DNA of 64,000 nucleotides from Catenulispora pinistramenti (GTDB lineage: Bacteria > Actinomycetota > Actinomycetes > Streptomycetales > Catenulisporaceae): NCBI RefSeq assembly GCF_018274385.1, contig NZ_JAAFYZ010000021.1, positions 1-64,000 on the forward strand, read 5' to 3'. The first letter of the stretch is position 1. Every line of letters begins with the position of its first letter. Both the position numbers and the translations under genes were made by a program. The notes beneath the pieces are model-generated. The model searched no databases. It worked only from the letters and a program-made list of their open reading frames with translations, and was not told where the DNA came from. This document shows positions 35,522 to 43,959 of the stretch, piece by piece.

Positions 35522-37195
35522 TTGTCCCGCACCGTCACCCGGCTCGCCGTCGCCGGCGGCCTCACCGCCCTGCTCGGCGGCGTGCTGGCCGTCGCCCCGT
35601 CCCAGGCCGCCTCGCACGGCAAGCCGCACGCTCCGGCGCAGCACGTACTGCTCATCTCAGTGGACGGCCTGCACCAGTCCGACCTGGCGTGGTACGTGCA
35701 GCAGCACCCGGATTCGGCCCTGGCCAAGCTGGTCAAGGGCGGCGTCGACTACTCCGCCGCGTCCACCCCGGTCCCGTCGGACTCCTTCCCCGGCATGACC
35801 GCGCAGCTGACCGGCGGCAACCCGGGCACCACCGGGGTCTACTACGACGACACCTACAACCACGGCCTGCTGCCGGCCGGCACCACCAAGTGCGACGGCA
35901 GCGTGCCGCTGGGCGCCGAGGTCGACTACACCGAAGACCTGGACTGGAACAAGAACTCGATCGACGCCGGCCAGGGCCTGACCGGGCTGCCGGGCTCGAT
36001 CCTGAACCTGACCGGCAACGCCAAGAGCCTGATCAACCCGGCGAAGCTGCCGGTCGACCCGAAGACCTGCAAGCCGGTCTACCCGAACAACTACCTCCAG
36101 GTGAACACGGTCTTCAACGTGGTCCACAACGCCGGTCTGGGTACCGCGTGGTCGGACAAGCACGCCGCCTACCAGCTGCTGTCCGGTCCGTCCGGCACCG
36201 GCATTGAAGACATGTTCTCTCCGGAGATCAACAGTCAGGATCCGGCGCTGGCGCCCGGCCAGGACTGGACCACGGACAACGCCGCGACCCGGCAGTACGA
36301 CGACTACAAGGTCCAGGGCGTCCTGAACGAGATCGACGGCTTCGACCACAGCGGCAAGGCCGAGGTCGGCACCCCGGCCGTCTTCGGCCTGAACTTCCAG
36401 GCGGTCTCCACCGCGCAGAAGCTGCCCACCTCCGACGGCATGGCCGGCGGCTACCTCGCCGACGGCCAGACCCCGGGTCCGCTGCTGTCCAGCACGATGG
36501 ACTTCGTCGACAACGAAGTCGGCCGGTTCGTGGCCGAGATCAAGAAGACCGGCCAGGCGAACGACACCACGATCATCTTGTCGGCCAAGCACGGCCAGTC
36601 GCCGAAGAACCCGGCCGCGCTGACCCGCATCCCCGACGGACCGCTGCTCGACGGCCTGAACGCGGCCTGGAAGAAGGCCCACCCCGGGGCCGGGAACCTG
36701 GTCGCGCTGTCCACCGACGACGACGCCATGCTGCTGTGGCTCAACGACCGCAGTCAGGCCGCCGCCGACTTCGCGAAGAAGTACCTGCTGGCCCAGAGCG
36801 GCACCGGCAACGACATCAAGGGAAACCCGAAGGCGTTCACGCACGGCGGGCTGACCACCGTCTACGCCGGCGCCGAGGCGCGCCAGTACTTCCACGTGCA
36901 GCCCGGTGACAACCGGGTGCCGGACATCTTCGGCATCGCGCAGCACGGCGTGGTGTTCACCGGCGGCCAGGCCAAGATCGCTGAGCACGGCGGCGCGGCC
37001 GAGGACGACCGCGACGTGCCGATCGTGGTCTCCGGCGCCGGGGTCGGCGCCCGCGGCGTGAACGGCCGGCAGGTCGAGACGACCCAGATCGCCCCGACCA
37101 TCCTGCGGCTGCTGGGCCTCAACCCGCAGGCGTTGCAGGCGGTGCGGATCGAGCACACCAAGGTGCTGCCGGACCTCGGGCGCGAGTGCGACTGA
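35522..37195 (+). CDS. secreted alkaline-phosphatase-superfamily phosphodiesterase
   Basis: A 557-residue exported hydrolase. A signal peptide (residues 1 to about 28, ending SQA before ASHG) precedes an alkaline phosphatase/nucleotide pyrophosphatase domain. Metal-binding segments are seen at LISVDGLH, the nucleophile region PSDSFPGMTAQ, and SAKHGQSP. The TTG start is chosen because AAGGGGG lies 8 bases upstream and gives a proper signal peptide. It probably cleaves phosphodiesters outside the cell. A strong terminator follows. Confidence 0.85.
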   Translation: MSRTVTRLAVAGGLTALLGGVLAVAPSQAASHGKPHAPAQHVLLISVDGLHQSDLAWYVQQHPDSALAKLVKGGVDYSAASTPVPSDSFPGMTAQLTGGNPGTTGVYYDDTYNHGLLPAGTTKCDGSVPLGAEVDYTEDLDWNKNSIDAGQGLTGLPGSILNLTGNAKSLINPAKLPVDPKTCKPVYPNNYLQVNTVFNVVHNAGLGTAWSDKHAAYQLLSGPSGTGIEDMFSPEINSQDPALAPGQDWTTDNAATRQYDDYKVQGVLNEIDGFDHSGKAEVGTPAVFGLNFQAVSTAQKLPTSDGMAGGYLADGQTPGPLLSSTMDFVDNEVGRFVAEIKKTGQANDTTIILSAKHGQSPKNPAALTRIPDGPLLDGLNAAWKKAHPGAGNLVALSTDDDAMLLWLNDRSQAAADFAKKYLLAQSGTGNDIKGNPKAFTHGGLTTVYAGAEARQYFHVQPGDNRVPDIFGIAQHGVVFTGGQAKIAEHGGAAEDDRDVPIVVSGAGVGARGVNGRQVETTQIAPTILRLLGLNPQALQAVRIEHTKVLPDLGRECD

Positions 37196-37223
37196 CCCGG
37201 ATCGTCGGAAAACGGTAAGGCCT

Positions 37224-37255
37224 GTGGGGCCCGTGCGATCACGCACCGGCCCCAC
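37224..37255 (+). terminator. two-part hairpin terminator
   Basis: gtggggcc (37224-37231) pairs with ggccccac (37248-37255). After a single C-C mismatch, gtgcg pairs with cgcac around a 4-base loop. It separates the phosphodiesterase gene from the amidohydrolase gene. Confidence 0.82.
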
Positions 37256-37276
37256 TGCTTGCCTTAACCTCGAACC

Positions 37277-38542
37277 GTGCTGACCCTCCACGCCGCCCCG
37301 CTCGTCCTGCCGATGACCGCCGCCCCGATCGCCGACGGCGCGATCGTCGTCGACGACGGCCGTGTCCTCGCCGTCGGAACCCGTGCCGAACTCCTCGCCG
37401 CGCATCCGGAGGCGCGTGTTCGGGACTGGCCGGGCATCCTCACCCCGGGACTGGTCAACAGCCACGCCCACACGCAGTACTTCGACTTCGCGGACCTGGC
37501 GACCTCCGGTCTGCCGTTCCCCGAGTGGCTGCACCAGATGGTCGAGCGCCGGGCGACGTTCACCGACGCGATGTGGCAGGAGTCCACGCGGCGCGGGCTG
37601 CACGCGTATCTGACGACCGGGACCACGGCCGTCGCCGACATCGTGACCGAGCCGGTGGTGCTCTCGGCGATCGCGCGCAGCGGGATCCGGGGCGTGGCCT
37701 ACATCGAGGCCGTCTTCGCCGACGACGCCTCGTGGGCGGCCGGCCGGCGTGCCGACTTCGTGGCGGCGGTCGACGGATCCGGCGGTCCGGCCCGCGGGGT
37801 CTCGCCGCACACGCCGTTCACCATCAGCACCGGTGTCTACGAGGACTGCGTCGCCGTCGCGCACGAGCGCGGCAAGCGCCTGCACCCGCACATCGCCGAG
37901 ACCACGCAGGAATCCGAGTACGTCCTGACCGGCACCGGCCCGTTCGCCGACAACGCCAAGAAGTTCGGCCTCGACTTCTCCGACATCCTCGACCGGGGCA
38001 CCGGGATGACGCCGGTCGAGTGGGCCGACGCCCGCGGCGCGCTCGGCCCCGACTGCCACATCGCGCACGGCGTGCACGCCAACGAGTCCGACCGCGCGCT
38101 GCTGCGCGAGCGGGGGACCGCGGTGGCGTTGTGCGTGCGCTCGAACCGGATCCTGGAGTCCGGGGAACCGCCGGTGGCCGCGTATCTGGCCGAGGGTTCG
38201 CCGGTCGGCATCGGTACCGACTCGGCCGCCTCCTCGCCGTCGCTGGACCTGCTGGAGGAGGCGCGGGCGTTGCGCGCGGTGGCCCGCGCACAGGGGTACG
38301 CGGCCGAGGATCTGGACCGGCGCATCGTGGAGGCGGCGACGCTCGGCGGCGCGGTCGCGCTCGGCCTGAGCGAGGGGCCGGACCGGGTCGGGCGGCTGGA
38401 ACCCGGCGTGCGTGCGGACTTCGCCGTGTTCTCGGTGCAGGACGGCACAGACGGTGACAGCGATCCCTACAAGCGGCTCATCGACCACGGCACCTGCGTG
38501 GCCACGGTGCTCGGCGGCACCATCGTGCACCGCTCCGTCTGA
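37277..38542 (+). CDS. COG0402 amidohydrolase, probable aminodeoxyfutalosine deaminase
   Basis: A 421-residue metal-dependent amidohydrolase. The metal ligands are visible: NSHAHTQYF (near residue 61), HIAETTQESEY (near 206), HGVHANESD (near 260) and IGTDSAASSPSLDLL (near 313). COG0402 deaminases from other actinobacteria have been shown to deaminate 6-aminodeoxyfutalosine. This organism has MqnB, which needs deaminated futalosine, and no other deaminase is encoded here. It is 42 bp ahead of menG. TAACCT lies 6 bases before the GTG. Other adenosine- or guanine-type substrates remain possible. Confidence 0.78.
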   Translation: MLTLHAAPLVLPMTAAPIADGAIVVDDGRVLAVGTRAELLAAHPEARVRDWPGILTPGLVNSHAHTQYFDFADLATSGLPFPEWLHQMVERRATFTDAMWQESTRRGLHAYLTTGTTAVADIVTEPVVLSAIARSGIRGVAYIEAVFADDASWAAGRRADFVAAVDGSGGPARGVSPHTPFTISTGVYEDCVAVAHERGKRLHPHIAETTQESEYVLTGTGPFADNAKKFGLDFSDILDRGTGMTPVEWADARGALGPDCHIAHGVHANESDRALLRERGTAVALCVRSNRILESGEPPVAAYLAEGSPVGIGTDSAASSPSLDLLEEARALRAVARAQGYAAEDLDRRIVEAATLGGAVALGLSEGPDRVGRLEPGVRADFAVFSVQDGTDGDSDPYKRLIDHGTCVATVLGGTIVHRSV

Positions 38543-38584
38543 GGCGGTACCGGCGCCGGCCGCCCCGGGTGAGAGAATCGCCCC

Positions 38585-39280
38585 GTGAGCCGAGCTTCCC
38601 TGGACAAACAGCCGCACGAGGTCGCCGCGATGTTCGACGGCGTGGCCGAGCGCTACGACCTGACCAACGACGTGCTGGCGCTCGGCCAGACCCGGTTGTG
38701 GCGGCGGGCGGTGCGGCAGGCGGTGGACGCCAGGCCCGGACAGCGGGTGCTGGATCTCGCGGCCGGCACCGGGACCAGCACCCAGCCGTTCCACGCGGCC
38801 GGGGCGGAGACCGTCTCCTGTGACTTCTCGCTCGGCATGCTCCAGGTCGGCAAGCGCCGGCTGCCGCACCTGACGTTCGCCGCCGGCGACGCGACCCGGC
38901 TGCCGTTCCGGGACGGCGTCTTCGACGCGGTGACCATCTCCTTCGGGCTGCGCAACGTCCAGGACACCGACGTCGCGCTGCGCGAACTGCTGCGGGTCAC
39001 CAAGCCCGGCGGCCGGCTGGTGGTCTGCGAGTTCTCGCACCCGACGCTCGCGCCGTTGCGCACCGTCTACATCGAGTACCTGATGAAGGCGCTGCCCGCG
39101 GTCGCCACGAAGGTGAGTTCGAACCCGGACGCCTACGTCTATCTGGCCGAGTCCATCCGGGCCTGGCCGGACCAGCGCGAGCTGGCCGCGGTCATCGGCG
39201 AGGCGGGCTGGCAGCGCGTCGCGCACCGTAACCTGACTGGCGGAATCGTCGCATTGCACCGCGCATTTAAGGAAGACTGA
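38585..39280 (+). CDS. menG: demethylmenaquinone methyltransferase (MenG/UbiE)
   Basis: A 231-residue SAM-dependent methyltransferase with motif [12 protein letters not shown] (near residue 48) and the UbiE signatures [13 protein letters not shown] (near 17) and [11 protein letters not shown] (near 118). It performs the last ring methylation of menaquinone. The GTG start has GAGAAT 6 bases upstream. It follows the putative deaminase gene and ends 4 bases before a lipoprotein gene. Confidence 0.94.
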   Translation: MSRASLDKQPHEVAAMFDGVAERYDLTNDVLALGQTRLWRRAVRQAVDARPGQRVLDLAAGTGTSTQPFHAAGAETVSCDFSLGMLQVGKRRLPHLTFAAGDATRLPFRDGVFDAVTISFGLRNVQDTDVALRELLRVTKPGGRLVVCEFSHPTLAPLRTVYIEYLMKALPAVATKVSSNPDAYVYLAESIRAWPDQRELAAVIGEAGWQRVAHRNLTGGIVALHRAFKED

Positions 39281-39284
39281 GTCT

Positions 39285-40913
39285 GTGAAGGCTCGAATAG
39301 GCCGGGCGACGGCGCTCGTCACCGCGGCGGTGCTGCTGCTGGCATCGGCGGCGGCGTGCTCGGGGGGCGGCTCGAAGCATTCGGGCCCGGACAACGGCGG
39401 TTCGCCGGGTACCACTCAAGGCAGCTCTCCCGGGGCCAGTCCCGGTGGGCCTACTGGGGCTCCCGCTGGGGCTCTCAACGTCGCGACGGAGAACGCCCAG
39501 CCCGGCGCGCCCGGGTGGAACAAGGGCATAGATTCCGGCGACGACCACGGGATCGAGGGTTACGCCGACCAGATAGCGGTGACCTCCGGGCAGAGTTTCA
39601 AGCTCTATGTGAACACCGCCGCGCCGAATTTCACGGCCACCGCCTACCGGATCGGCTACTACGGCGGGACACAGGCCCGGCAGGTGTGGAAGTCCGATCC
39701 GACACCGGGGAAGGCGCAGCCGAAGTTCACGGTGGAGTCGCAGGTGAACACGGTGAGCACGAAGTGGCAGCCGTCCCTGACGGTCACCACGAACAACTGG
39801 CCGGAGGGCTCCTACCTGATCCGGCTGGACGCGGTCGGGGGCAAGGTGAAGGGCGCGCGGTTCGTGCCGATCACCGTCAAGTCCACCTCCACGGCCGGCA
39901 AGGTGGTGCTGATCAACGGGGTCACCACCTGGCAGGCCTACAACTCCTACGGCGGCTACGACCTCTACAGCGGCGGCCCGAAAAACGACTACGCCAACCG
40001 TGCACGCATCGTGTCCTTCGACCGGCCCTACGACACCACCGGCGCGGACCGGTTCCAGACCTACGAGCAGTCCTCGATCGTGTTCGCCGAGAAGCTGGCC
40101 GCGTCCCACAACCTGCAACTCGCCTACGCCACCGACCTCGATCTGCACGAGGACCCCGGTCTGTTCCAGGGCGCGCGGGCGATCATCTCGCTCGGCCACG
40201 ACGAGTACTACTCGACGCAGATGCGCCAGACCCTGACCCAGGCGCGCGACGCCGGGACGAACATCGCCTTCCTCGGCGCGAACGCCATTTTCCGGCACAT
40301 CCGCTTCCAGGACTCGCCGCTGGGCAAGGACCGCATCCAGGTGGACTACAAGGACGCGTCCGAGGACCCGATGCACGTGACCAATCCGGCTGAATCCACC
40401 CAGGACTGGCGCAACCCGCCGGATCCCCGGCCGGAGAACGTGCTGACCGGGGTCTTCTACGAGTGCAATCCGGCGAACGCGAACATGGTGGTCTACGACC
40501 CGACCTCATGGCTGCTGGCCGGGACCGGGGCGAAGGCCGGGCAGTCGTTCAAGGGTCTGATCGGCATCGAGTACGACCGGGTGGTGTCCGACTCGACGAC
40601 CCCGCACCCGATCGAGGCGCTGACGCATTCGCCGATCACCTGCATGGGCAAGGCCTCCTACTCCGACTCGGCGTACTACACGGTGCCCTCCGGCGCCGGC
40701 GTCTTCGCGACCGGCACCATGCGCTGGAACTGCGCGCTGGTCAGCGGCGGCTGCACCGACAAGATGGACGCCGCCGCCCACACCTTCGCCCAGCAGGTGA
40801 CCCAGAACATGCTGCTCGCCTTCGCCGCCGGCCCGGCCGGTCAGGCGCATCCCGCGGTGGACAACACGGCGCGGCTCAAGCCGGCGCCGAGCCGGGGCGG
40901 GGTGGCACCGTAG
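39285..40913 (+). CDS. lipoprotein with N,N-dimethylformamidase-like domain
   Basis: A 542-residue exported lipoprotein. The signal peptide ends in lipobox ASAAAC (Cys near residue 25) and is followed by a Ser/Gly/Pro linker (to about residue 62). The rest resembles the large-subunit domain of N,N-dimethylformamidase: YRIGYYGG, TTWQAYNSYGGYDLY, FDRPYD, ISLGHDEYYS and the FLGANAIFRHIRF segment. The enzyme activity is unproven. The GTG lies 4 bases after the menG stop, so the genes are probably co-transcribed. Confidence 0.78.
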   Translation: MKARIGRATALVTAAVLLLASAAACSGGGSKHSGPDNGGSPGTTQGSSPGASPGGPTGAPAGALNVATENAQPGAPGWNKGIDSGDDHGIEGYADQIAVTSGQSFKLYVNTAAPNFTATAYRIGYYGGTQARQVWKSDPTPGKAQPKFTVESQVNTVSTKWQPSLTVTTNNWPEGSYLIRLDAVGGKVKGARFVPITVKSTSTAGKVVLINGVTTWQAYNSYGGYDLYSGGPKNDYANRARIVSFDRPYDTTGADRFQTYEQSSIVFAEKLAASHNLQLAYATDLDLHEDPGLFQGARAIISLGHDEYYSTQMRQTLTQARDAGTNIAFLGANAIFRHIRFQDSPLGKDRIQVDYKDASEDPMHVTNPAESTQDWRNPPDPRPENVLTGVFYECNPANANMVVYDPTSWLLAGTGAKAGQSFKGLIGIEYDRVVSDSTTPHPIEALTHSPITCMGKASYSDSAYYTVPSGAGVFATGTMRWNCALVSGGCTDKMDAAAHTFAQQVTQNMLLAFAAGPAGQAHPAVDNTARLKPAPSRGGVAP

Positions 40914-41041
40914 CGGGTACTCCGCCAGAGCGAGCGGTTCGGCCGGCGCGGGCGGTTCGGCCGGCGCCGGGGCGCGCGCCGTCGCGCCGTCCGCCCGGCC
41001 TGACCGCAGCCCCCGCACCGCCTGCCCTTAGAATCGGCCGG

Positions 41042-42352
41042 GTGACCGCCCAAACCTCTTCCCCCGCTCCGAGCCAGGCCGTGCCCTCGGAGAACGTCGC
41101 CGACGTCATCGTGGTCGGTGCCGGGCCCTCGGGCTCGGCGACGGCCCACCACCTGGCCTCCGCGGGTCTGGACGTCCTGCTGCTGGAGAAGTCCCAGTTC
41201 CCGCGCGAGAAGGTGTGCGGCGACGGCCTGACCCCGCGTGCGGTGAAGTCGCTCGTGCGGATGGGTGTCGACACGTCCGAGGAAGCCGGGTGGCTGCACA
41301 ACAAGGGGCTGCGGATCATCGGCGGCGGCATGCGGCTGGAGATGCCGTGGCCGGAGTTGGCCGCGTACCCGAACTACGGGCTGGTGCGGCCGCGCGCCGA
41401 CTTCGACCAGATCCTGGCCCGGCAGGCCGAGAAGACCGGCGCCCGGCTGCACGAGAACACCAACGTCACCGGTCCGGTCGTGGACCCGCGCAGCAACCGG
41501 GTGATCGGGGTGACCGCGCGCATCACCGACGCCGACGGCGCCAAGCGGGACACCGAGTTCCGCGCCCCGCTGGTGGTCGCCGCCGACGGCAACTCCACCC
41601 GGCTCTCGATCGCGCTGGGGCTGCACAAGCGTGACGACCGCCCGATGGGCGTCGCTTACCGCACTTACTACAAGTCGCCGCGCACCAACGACGACTACCT
41701 GGAGTCCTGGCTGGAGCTGTGGGACGGCCAGCGGCTGCTGCCCGGCTACGGCTGGGTCTTCGGCATGGGCGACGGCACTTCCAACGTGGGCCTGGGCATC
41801 CTGAACACCACCAAGTCGTTCCGCAACGTGAAGTACCCGGACCTGCTGCGCGCCTGGCTGAAGAACACCCCGGAAGAGTGGGGCTTCAACGAGGGGAACC
41901 GCACCGAGCCGATCCGCGGCGCCGCGCTGCCGATGGGCTTCAACCGCCAGCCGCACTACACCCGCGGCGTGCTGCTCGTCGGCGACGCCGGCGGCATGGT
42001 CAACCCGTTCAACGGCGAGGGCATCGCCTACGCCATGGAGTCCGGCGAACTGGCCGCGGACGTCATCGCGCAGGCGCTGATCCGGCCGGCCGGCCCGGAG
42101 CGGGAGCTGGCACTGTCGGCGTACCCGCGCGCGCTGAAGGAGACCTACGGCGGCTACTACACGCTGGGCCGGCTGTTCGTGTCCCTGATCGGCAACCCGA
42201 AGGTGATGCGGCTGGCCACCCAGCGCGGCCTGTCGCACCCGATGCTGATGCGCTTCACGCTGAAGATGCTCGCCAACCTCACCGACCCCAAGGGCGGCGA
42301 CTCGATGGACCGCATCATCAACGTGATGGCGAAGATCGCGCCGGACGCGTGA
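41042..42352 (+). CDS. geranylgeranyl reductase family flavoprotein (possible MenJ)
   Basis: A 436-residue FAD-dependent reductase. The FAD-binding motif IVVGAGPSGSATAHHL is near residue 23, the PREKVCGDGLTPRA family signature near 53, and the second FAD motif LLVGDAGGMVNPFNGEGI near 312. Members saturate isoprenyl chains; MenJ reduces one isoprene of menaquinone. The neighbourhood supports that role. TAGAAT lies exactly 7 bases before the GTG, so expression looks leaderless. Confidence 0.85.
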   Translation: MTAQTSSPAPSQAVPSENVADVIVVGAGPSGSATAHHLASAGLDVLLLEKSQFPREKVCGDGLTPRAVKSLVRMGVDTSEEAGWLHNKGLRIIGGGMRLEMPWPELAAYPNYGLVRPRADFDQILARQAEKTGARLHENTNVTGPVVDPRSNRVIGVTARITDADGAKRDTEFRAPLVVAADGNSTRLSIALGLHKRDDRPMGVAYRTYYKSPRTNDDYLESWLELWDGQRLLPGYGWVFGMGDGTSNVGLGILNTTKSFRNVKYPDLLRAWLKNTPEEWGFNEGNRTEPIRGAALPMGFNRQPHYTRGVLLVGDAGGMVNPFNGEGIAYAMESGELAADVIAQALIRPAGPERELALSAYPRALKETYGGYYTLGRLFVSLIGNPKVMRLATQRGLSHPMLMRFTLKMLANLTDPKGGDSMDRIINVMAKIAPDA

Positions 42353-42403
42353 GTTCGGCGCCGCGCGGGTTGCCGAATGCGCGGGTCGCTGAATTAGAGT
42401 GCA

Positions 42404-42482
42404 GTCAGGCCGTGACTGGCGCTGAGGTGGGACACCACCGGGGAGCGGCCTGACACCGTTGTCTTCTGCCGTGCGCCTGGGC
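42404..42482 (+). ncRNA. ZTP (pfl) riboswitch
   Basis: The leader carries the hallmark core of the pfl motif: GGCCGTGACTGGCG, a GTGGG...CCACC hairpin, GGGAGCGGCC, and after a linker GCCGTGCGCCTGGGC. P1 is an 8-bp perfect stem (42404-42411 with 42447-42454). A TAGAGT -10 (42395-42400) places the transcript start at the P1 base. The class binds ZTP/ZMP, which build up when 10-formyl-tetrahydrofolate is short, and it switches on folate one-carbon genes, here folD. Confidence 0.92.
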
Positions 42483-42507
42483 GATTCCGTGACGATCGCC
42501 CAGGAGG
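42476..42507 (+). promoter_or_regulatory. Shine-Dalgarno-sequestering expression platform of the ZTP riboswitch
   Basis: CCTGGGCGAT (42476-42485) pairs perfectly with ATCGCCCAGG (42495-42504). The right arm holds the first half of the AGGAGG ribosome-binding site (42502-42507), 7 bases before the folD ATG. The left arm includes the conserved CCTGGGC that the ligand-bound aptamer uses, so the two folds are mutually exclusive: ligand would free the ribosome-binding site. Confidence 0.8.
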
Positions 42508-42514
42508 CGCGCTC

Positions 42515-43372
42515 ATGACCGAATCCCACAACGCCGCTCTTCTGGACGGCACCGCCGTGGCCGCCCGCATCGTCGAGAAGGTCACCGCCGACGCGGCCGC
42601 GCTCACCGCCGGCGGCGTCACCCCGTGCCTGGCGACCGTGCTGGTCGGCGCGGACCCGGCCTCGGTCACCTACGTCCGCATGAAGCAGAACCGCAGTGCG
42701 AAGGCCGGGATCGGCTCCTGGCACGTGGAACTGCCCGCGAACATCACCACCGCGACCCTGGTCGCCGCGCTCACCGAACTGTCGCAGGACCCGGACGTGC
42801 ACGGCATCCTGCTCCAGCACCCGGTGCCCGCGCACATCGACGAGCGCGCCGCCTTCGAGGCCATCGCGCCGGAGAAGGACGTGGACGGCGTCACGATGCA
42901 CTCCTTCGCCGCCATGGCCTTCGGCGAACCCGGCTTCGTCTCCGCCACCCCCGGCGGCATCCTGCGCCTGCTCGACGAATACGGGGTCGAACTCGCCGGC
43001 AAGCACGCCGTGGTGGTCGGCCGCAGCCCGATCCTCGGCAAGCCGGTCGGGATGATGCTCCTGGCCCGGGACGCCACGGTGACCTACTGCCACTCCCGCA
43101 CCGCCGATCTGGCCTCCTACACCCGCCAGGCGGACATCCTGGTCGCGGCCGTGGGCCGGCCCGCGTTCATCACCGGCGAGGCCATCAAGCCCGGCGCGGT
43201 CGTCATCGACGCCGGCTACAACCCCGGCAATATCGGCGACGTCGACTTCGCCAGCGCGGTGACGAAGGCGGGCCTGATCACGCCGGTGCCCGGCGGCGTC
43301 GGACCGATGACGATCGCGGTGCTGCTGGAGCAGACGGTCGCGGCGGCGACCCGGCAGCAGGGGCGTCGCTAG
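42515..43372 (+). CDS. folD: methylenetetrahydrofolate dehydrogenase/cyclohydrolase FolD
   Basis: A 285-residue bifunctional enzyme that interconverts 5,10-methylene-, methenyl- and 10-formyl-tetrahydrofolate. Motifs present are the YVRMKQNRSAKAGI segment with the catalytic Lys (near residue 55), VVGRSPILGKPVGMML for NADP binding (near 168) and the C-terminal PVPGGVGPMTIAVLLEQT. Translation is controlled by the upstream ZTP riboswitch. The final 75 bp of the locus are duplicated 661 bp downstream. Confidence 0.96.
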   Translation: MTESHNAALLDGTAVAARIVEKVTADAAALTAGGVTPCLATVLVGADPASVTYVRMKQNRSAKAGIGSWHVELPANITTATLVAALTELSQDPDVHGILLQHPVPAHIDERAAFEAIAPEKDVDGVTMHSFAAMAFGEPGFVSATPGGILRLLDEYGVELAGKHAVVVGRSPILGKPVGMMLLARDATVTYCHSRTADLASYTRQADILVAAVGRPAFITGEAIKPGAVVIDAGYNPGNIGDVDFASAVTKAGLITPVPGGVGPMTIAVLLEQTVAAATRQQGRR

Positions 43373-43373
43373 A
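43299..43373 (+). repeat. 75-bp direct repeat, copy 1 (folD 3' end)
   Basis: This is the functional 3' end of folD, from the codon before Gly-Pro-Met-Thr to one base past the stop. It is identical over all 75 bases to 43960-44034. Confidence 0.95.
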
Positions 43374-43397
43374 GGGCTTGTCTGTGTGGGGGGCGCG

Positions 43398-43692
43398 TCA
43401 GATGTGGCCCAGGATCGCCCTGACGATCTGATCGATCCGTTGCCAGTCCTGGGCCGTCACCGCGCCGCGCGGGTGCGTGAGGCCGGAGATCGGAAGCCAC
43501 TCGACCAGCTCCGGCAACACGGTGCCCGTCAGCGGGGTGGCGAGCGGAACATCCGTGGCGAAGTCCTCGGCCGGCAGCGGCCACCGGGCACACGATCACG
43601 CGGCCCGGGCCGGCCTCGTTGTAAAGGTTCGAGGAGAGGATGAGTGCGAGGGTCGGACGATCGCCGCGCTCCCAGATCTCACCCTGCCGCAC
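43398..43692 (-). pseudogene. PemK/MazF-like toxin gene broken by a frameshift
   Basis: From the GTG at 43692 the frame reads RQGEIWERGDRPTLALILSS and continues to RVIVCPVAAA, the start of a PemK-like toxin. The expected continuation EDFATDVPLATPLTGTVLPE up to VRAILGHI and a stop at 43398 is in another frame, so about one base has been lost near 43580. The uninterrupted frame continues to 43369 with unrelated sequence. The toxin is probably inactive. The start overlaps the antitoxin stop. Confidence 0.8.
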
Positions 43693-43906
43693 GCTGCTCC
43701 TCGACGTCTTCCTTGTGCCCCGCAAGCCATTCGGGGGTGATGCCCAGCTGGCGCTCCCGCTCTGCCGAGCGGCTGAAACGCTGGCGCCAGGCCGCTTCGG
43801 TGAGGACCTTGTCGGTCCAATTGGACAGGTTCATCCCGGCGGCGCTGGCCGCGGCCCGCGAAGCGTCTATGGTGTCCTGCTTCACACTCACATCCAGCTT
43901 TGGCAT
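43679..43906 (-). CDS. antitoxin of the broken PemK-like module
   Basis: A 75-residue protein starting MPKLDVSVKQDTIDASRAAA, with a ribbon-helix-helix-like N-terminal segment and a helical C-terminal tail. The frame is intact. TATTTT lies 7 bases before the ATG and no Shine-Dalgarno is present. Since its toxin partner is frameshifted, it may persist as a free antitoxin. Confidence 0.75.
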   Translation of the reverse strand: MPKLDVSVKQDTIDASRAAASAAGMNLSNWTDKVLTEAAWRQRFSRSAERERQLGITPEWLAGHKEDVEEQRAAG

Positions 43907-43921
43907 GGTACTAAAAATACC
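43907..43921 (-). promoter_or_regulatory. antitoxin promoter/operator
   Basis: GGTA (43907-43910) and TACC (43918-43921) flank an A-rich centre that forms the minus-strand TATTTT -10. This is a likely autoregulatory operator directly before the start codon. Confidence 0.5.
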
Positions 43922-43959
43922 ACCAGGAGTGGTACAGGTGATGGCCTTTGCTGAGGCAC

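Noticed and set aside
35657..39415. A 1252-codon open frame on the minus strand
   Set aside because: It spans three well-supported plus-strand genes (phosphodiesterase, deaminase, menG), has arginine/glycine/valine composition typical of antisense high-GC DNA and no recognisable domain.
40841..43093. A 750-codon minus-strand frame across the reductase and folD
   Set aside because: It runs through the ZTP riboswitch and two conserved plus-strand genes; product is low complexity.
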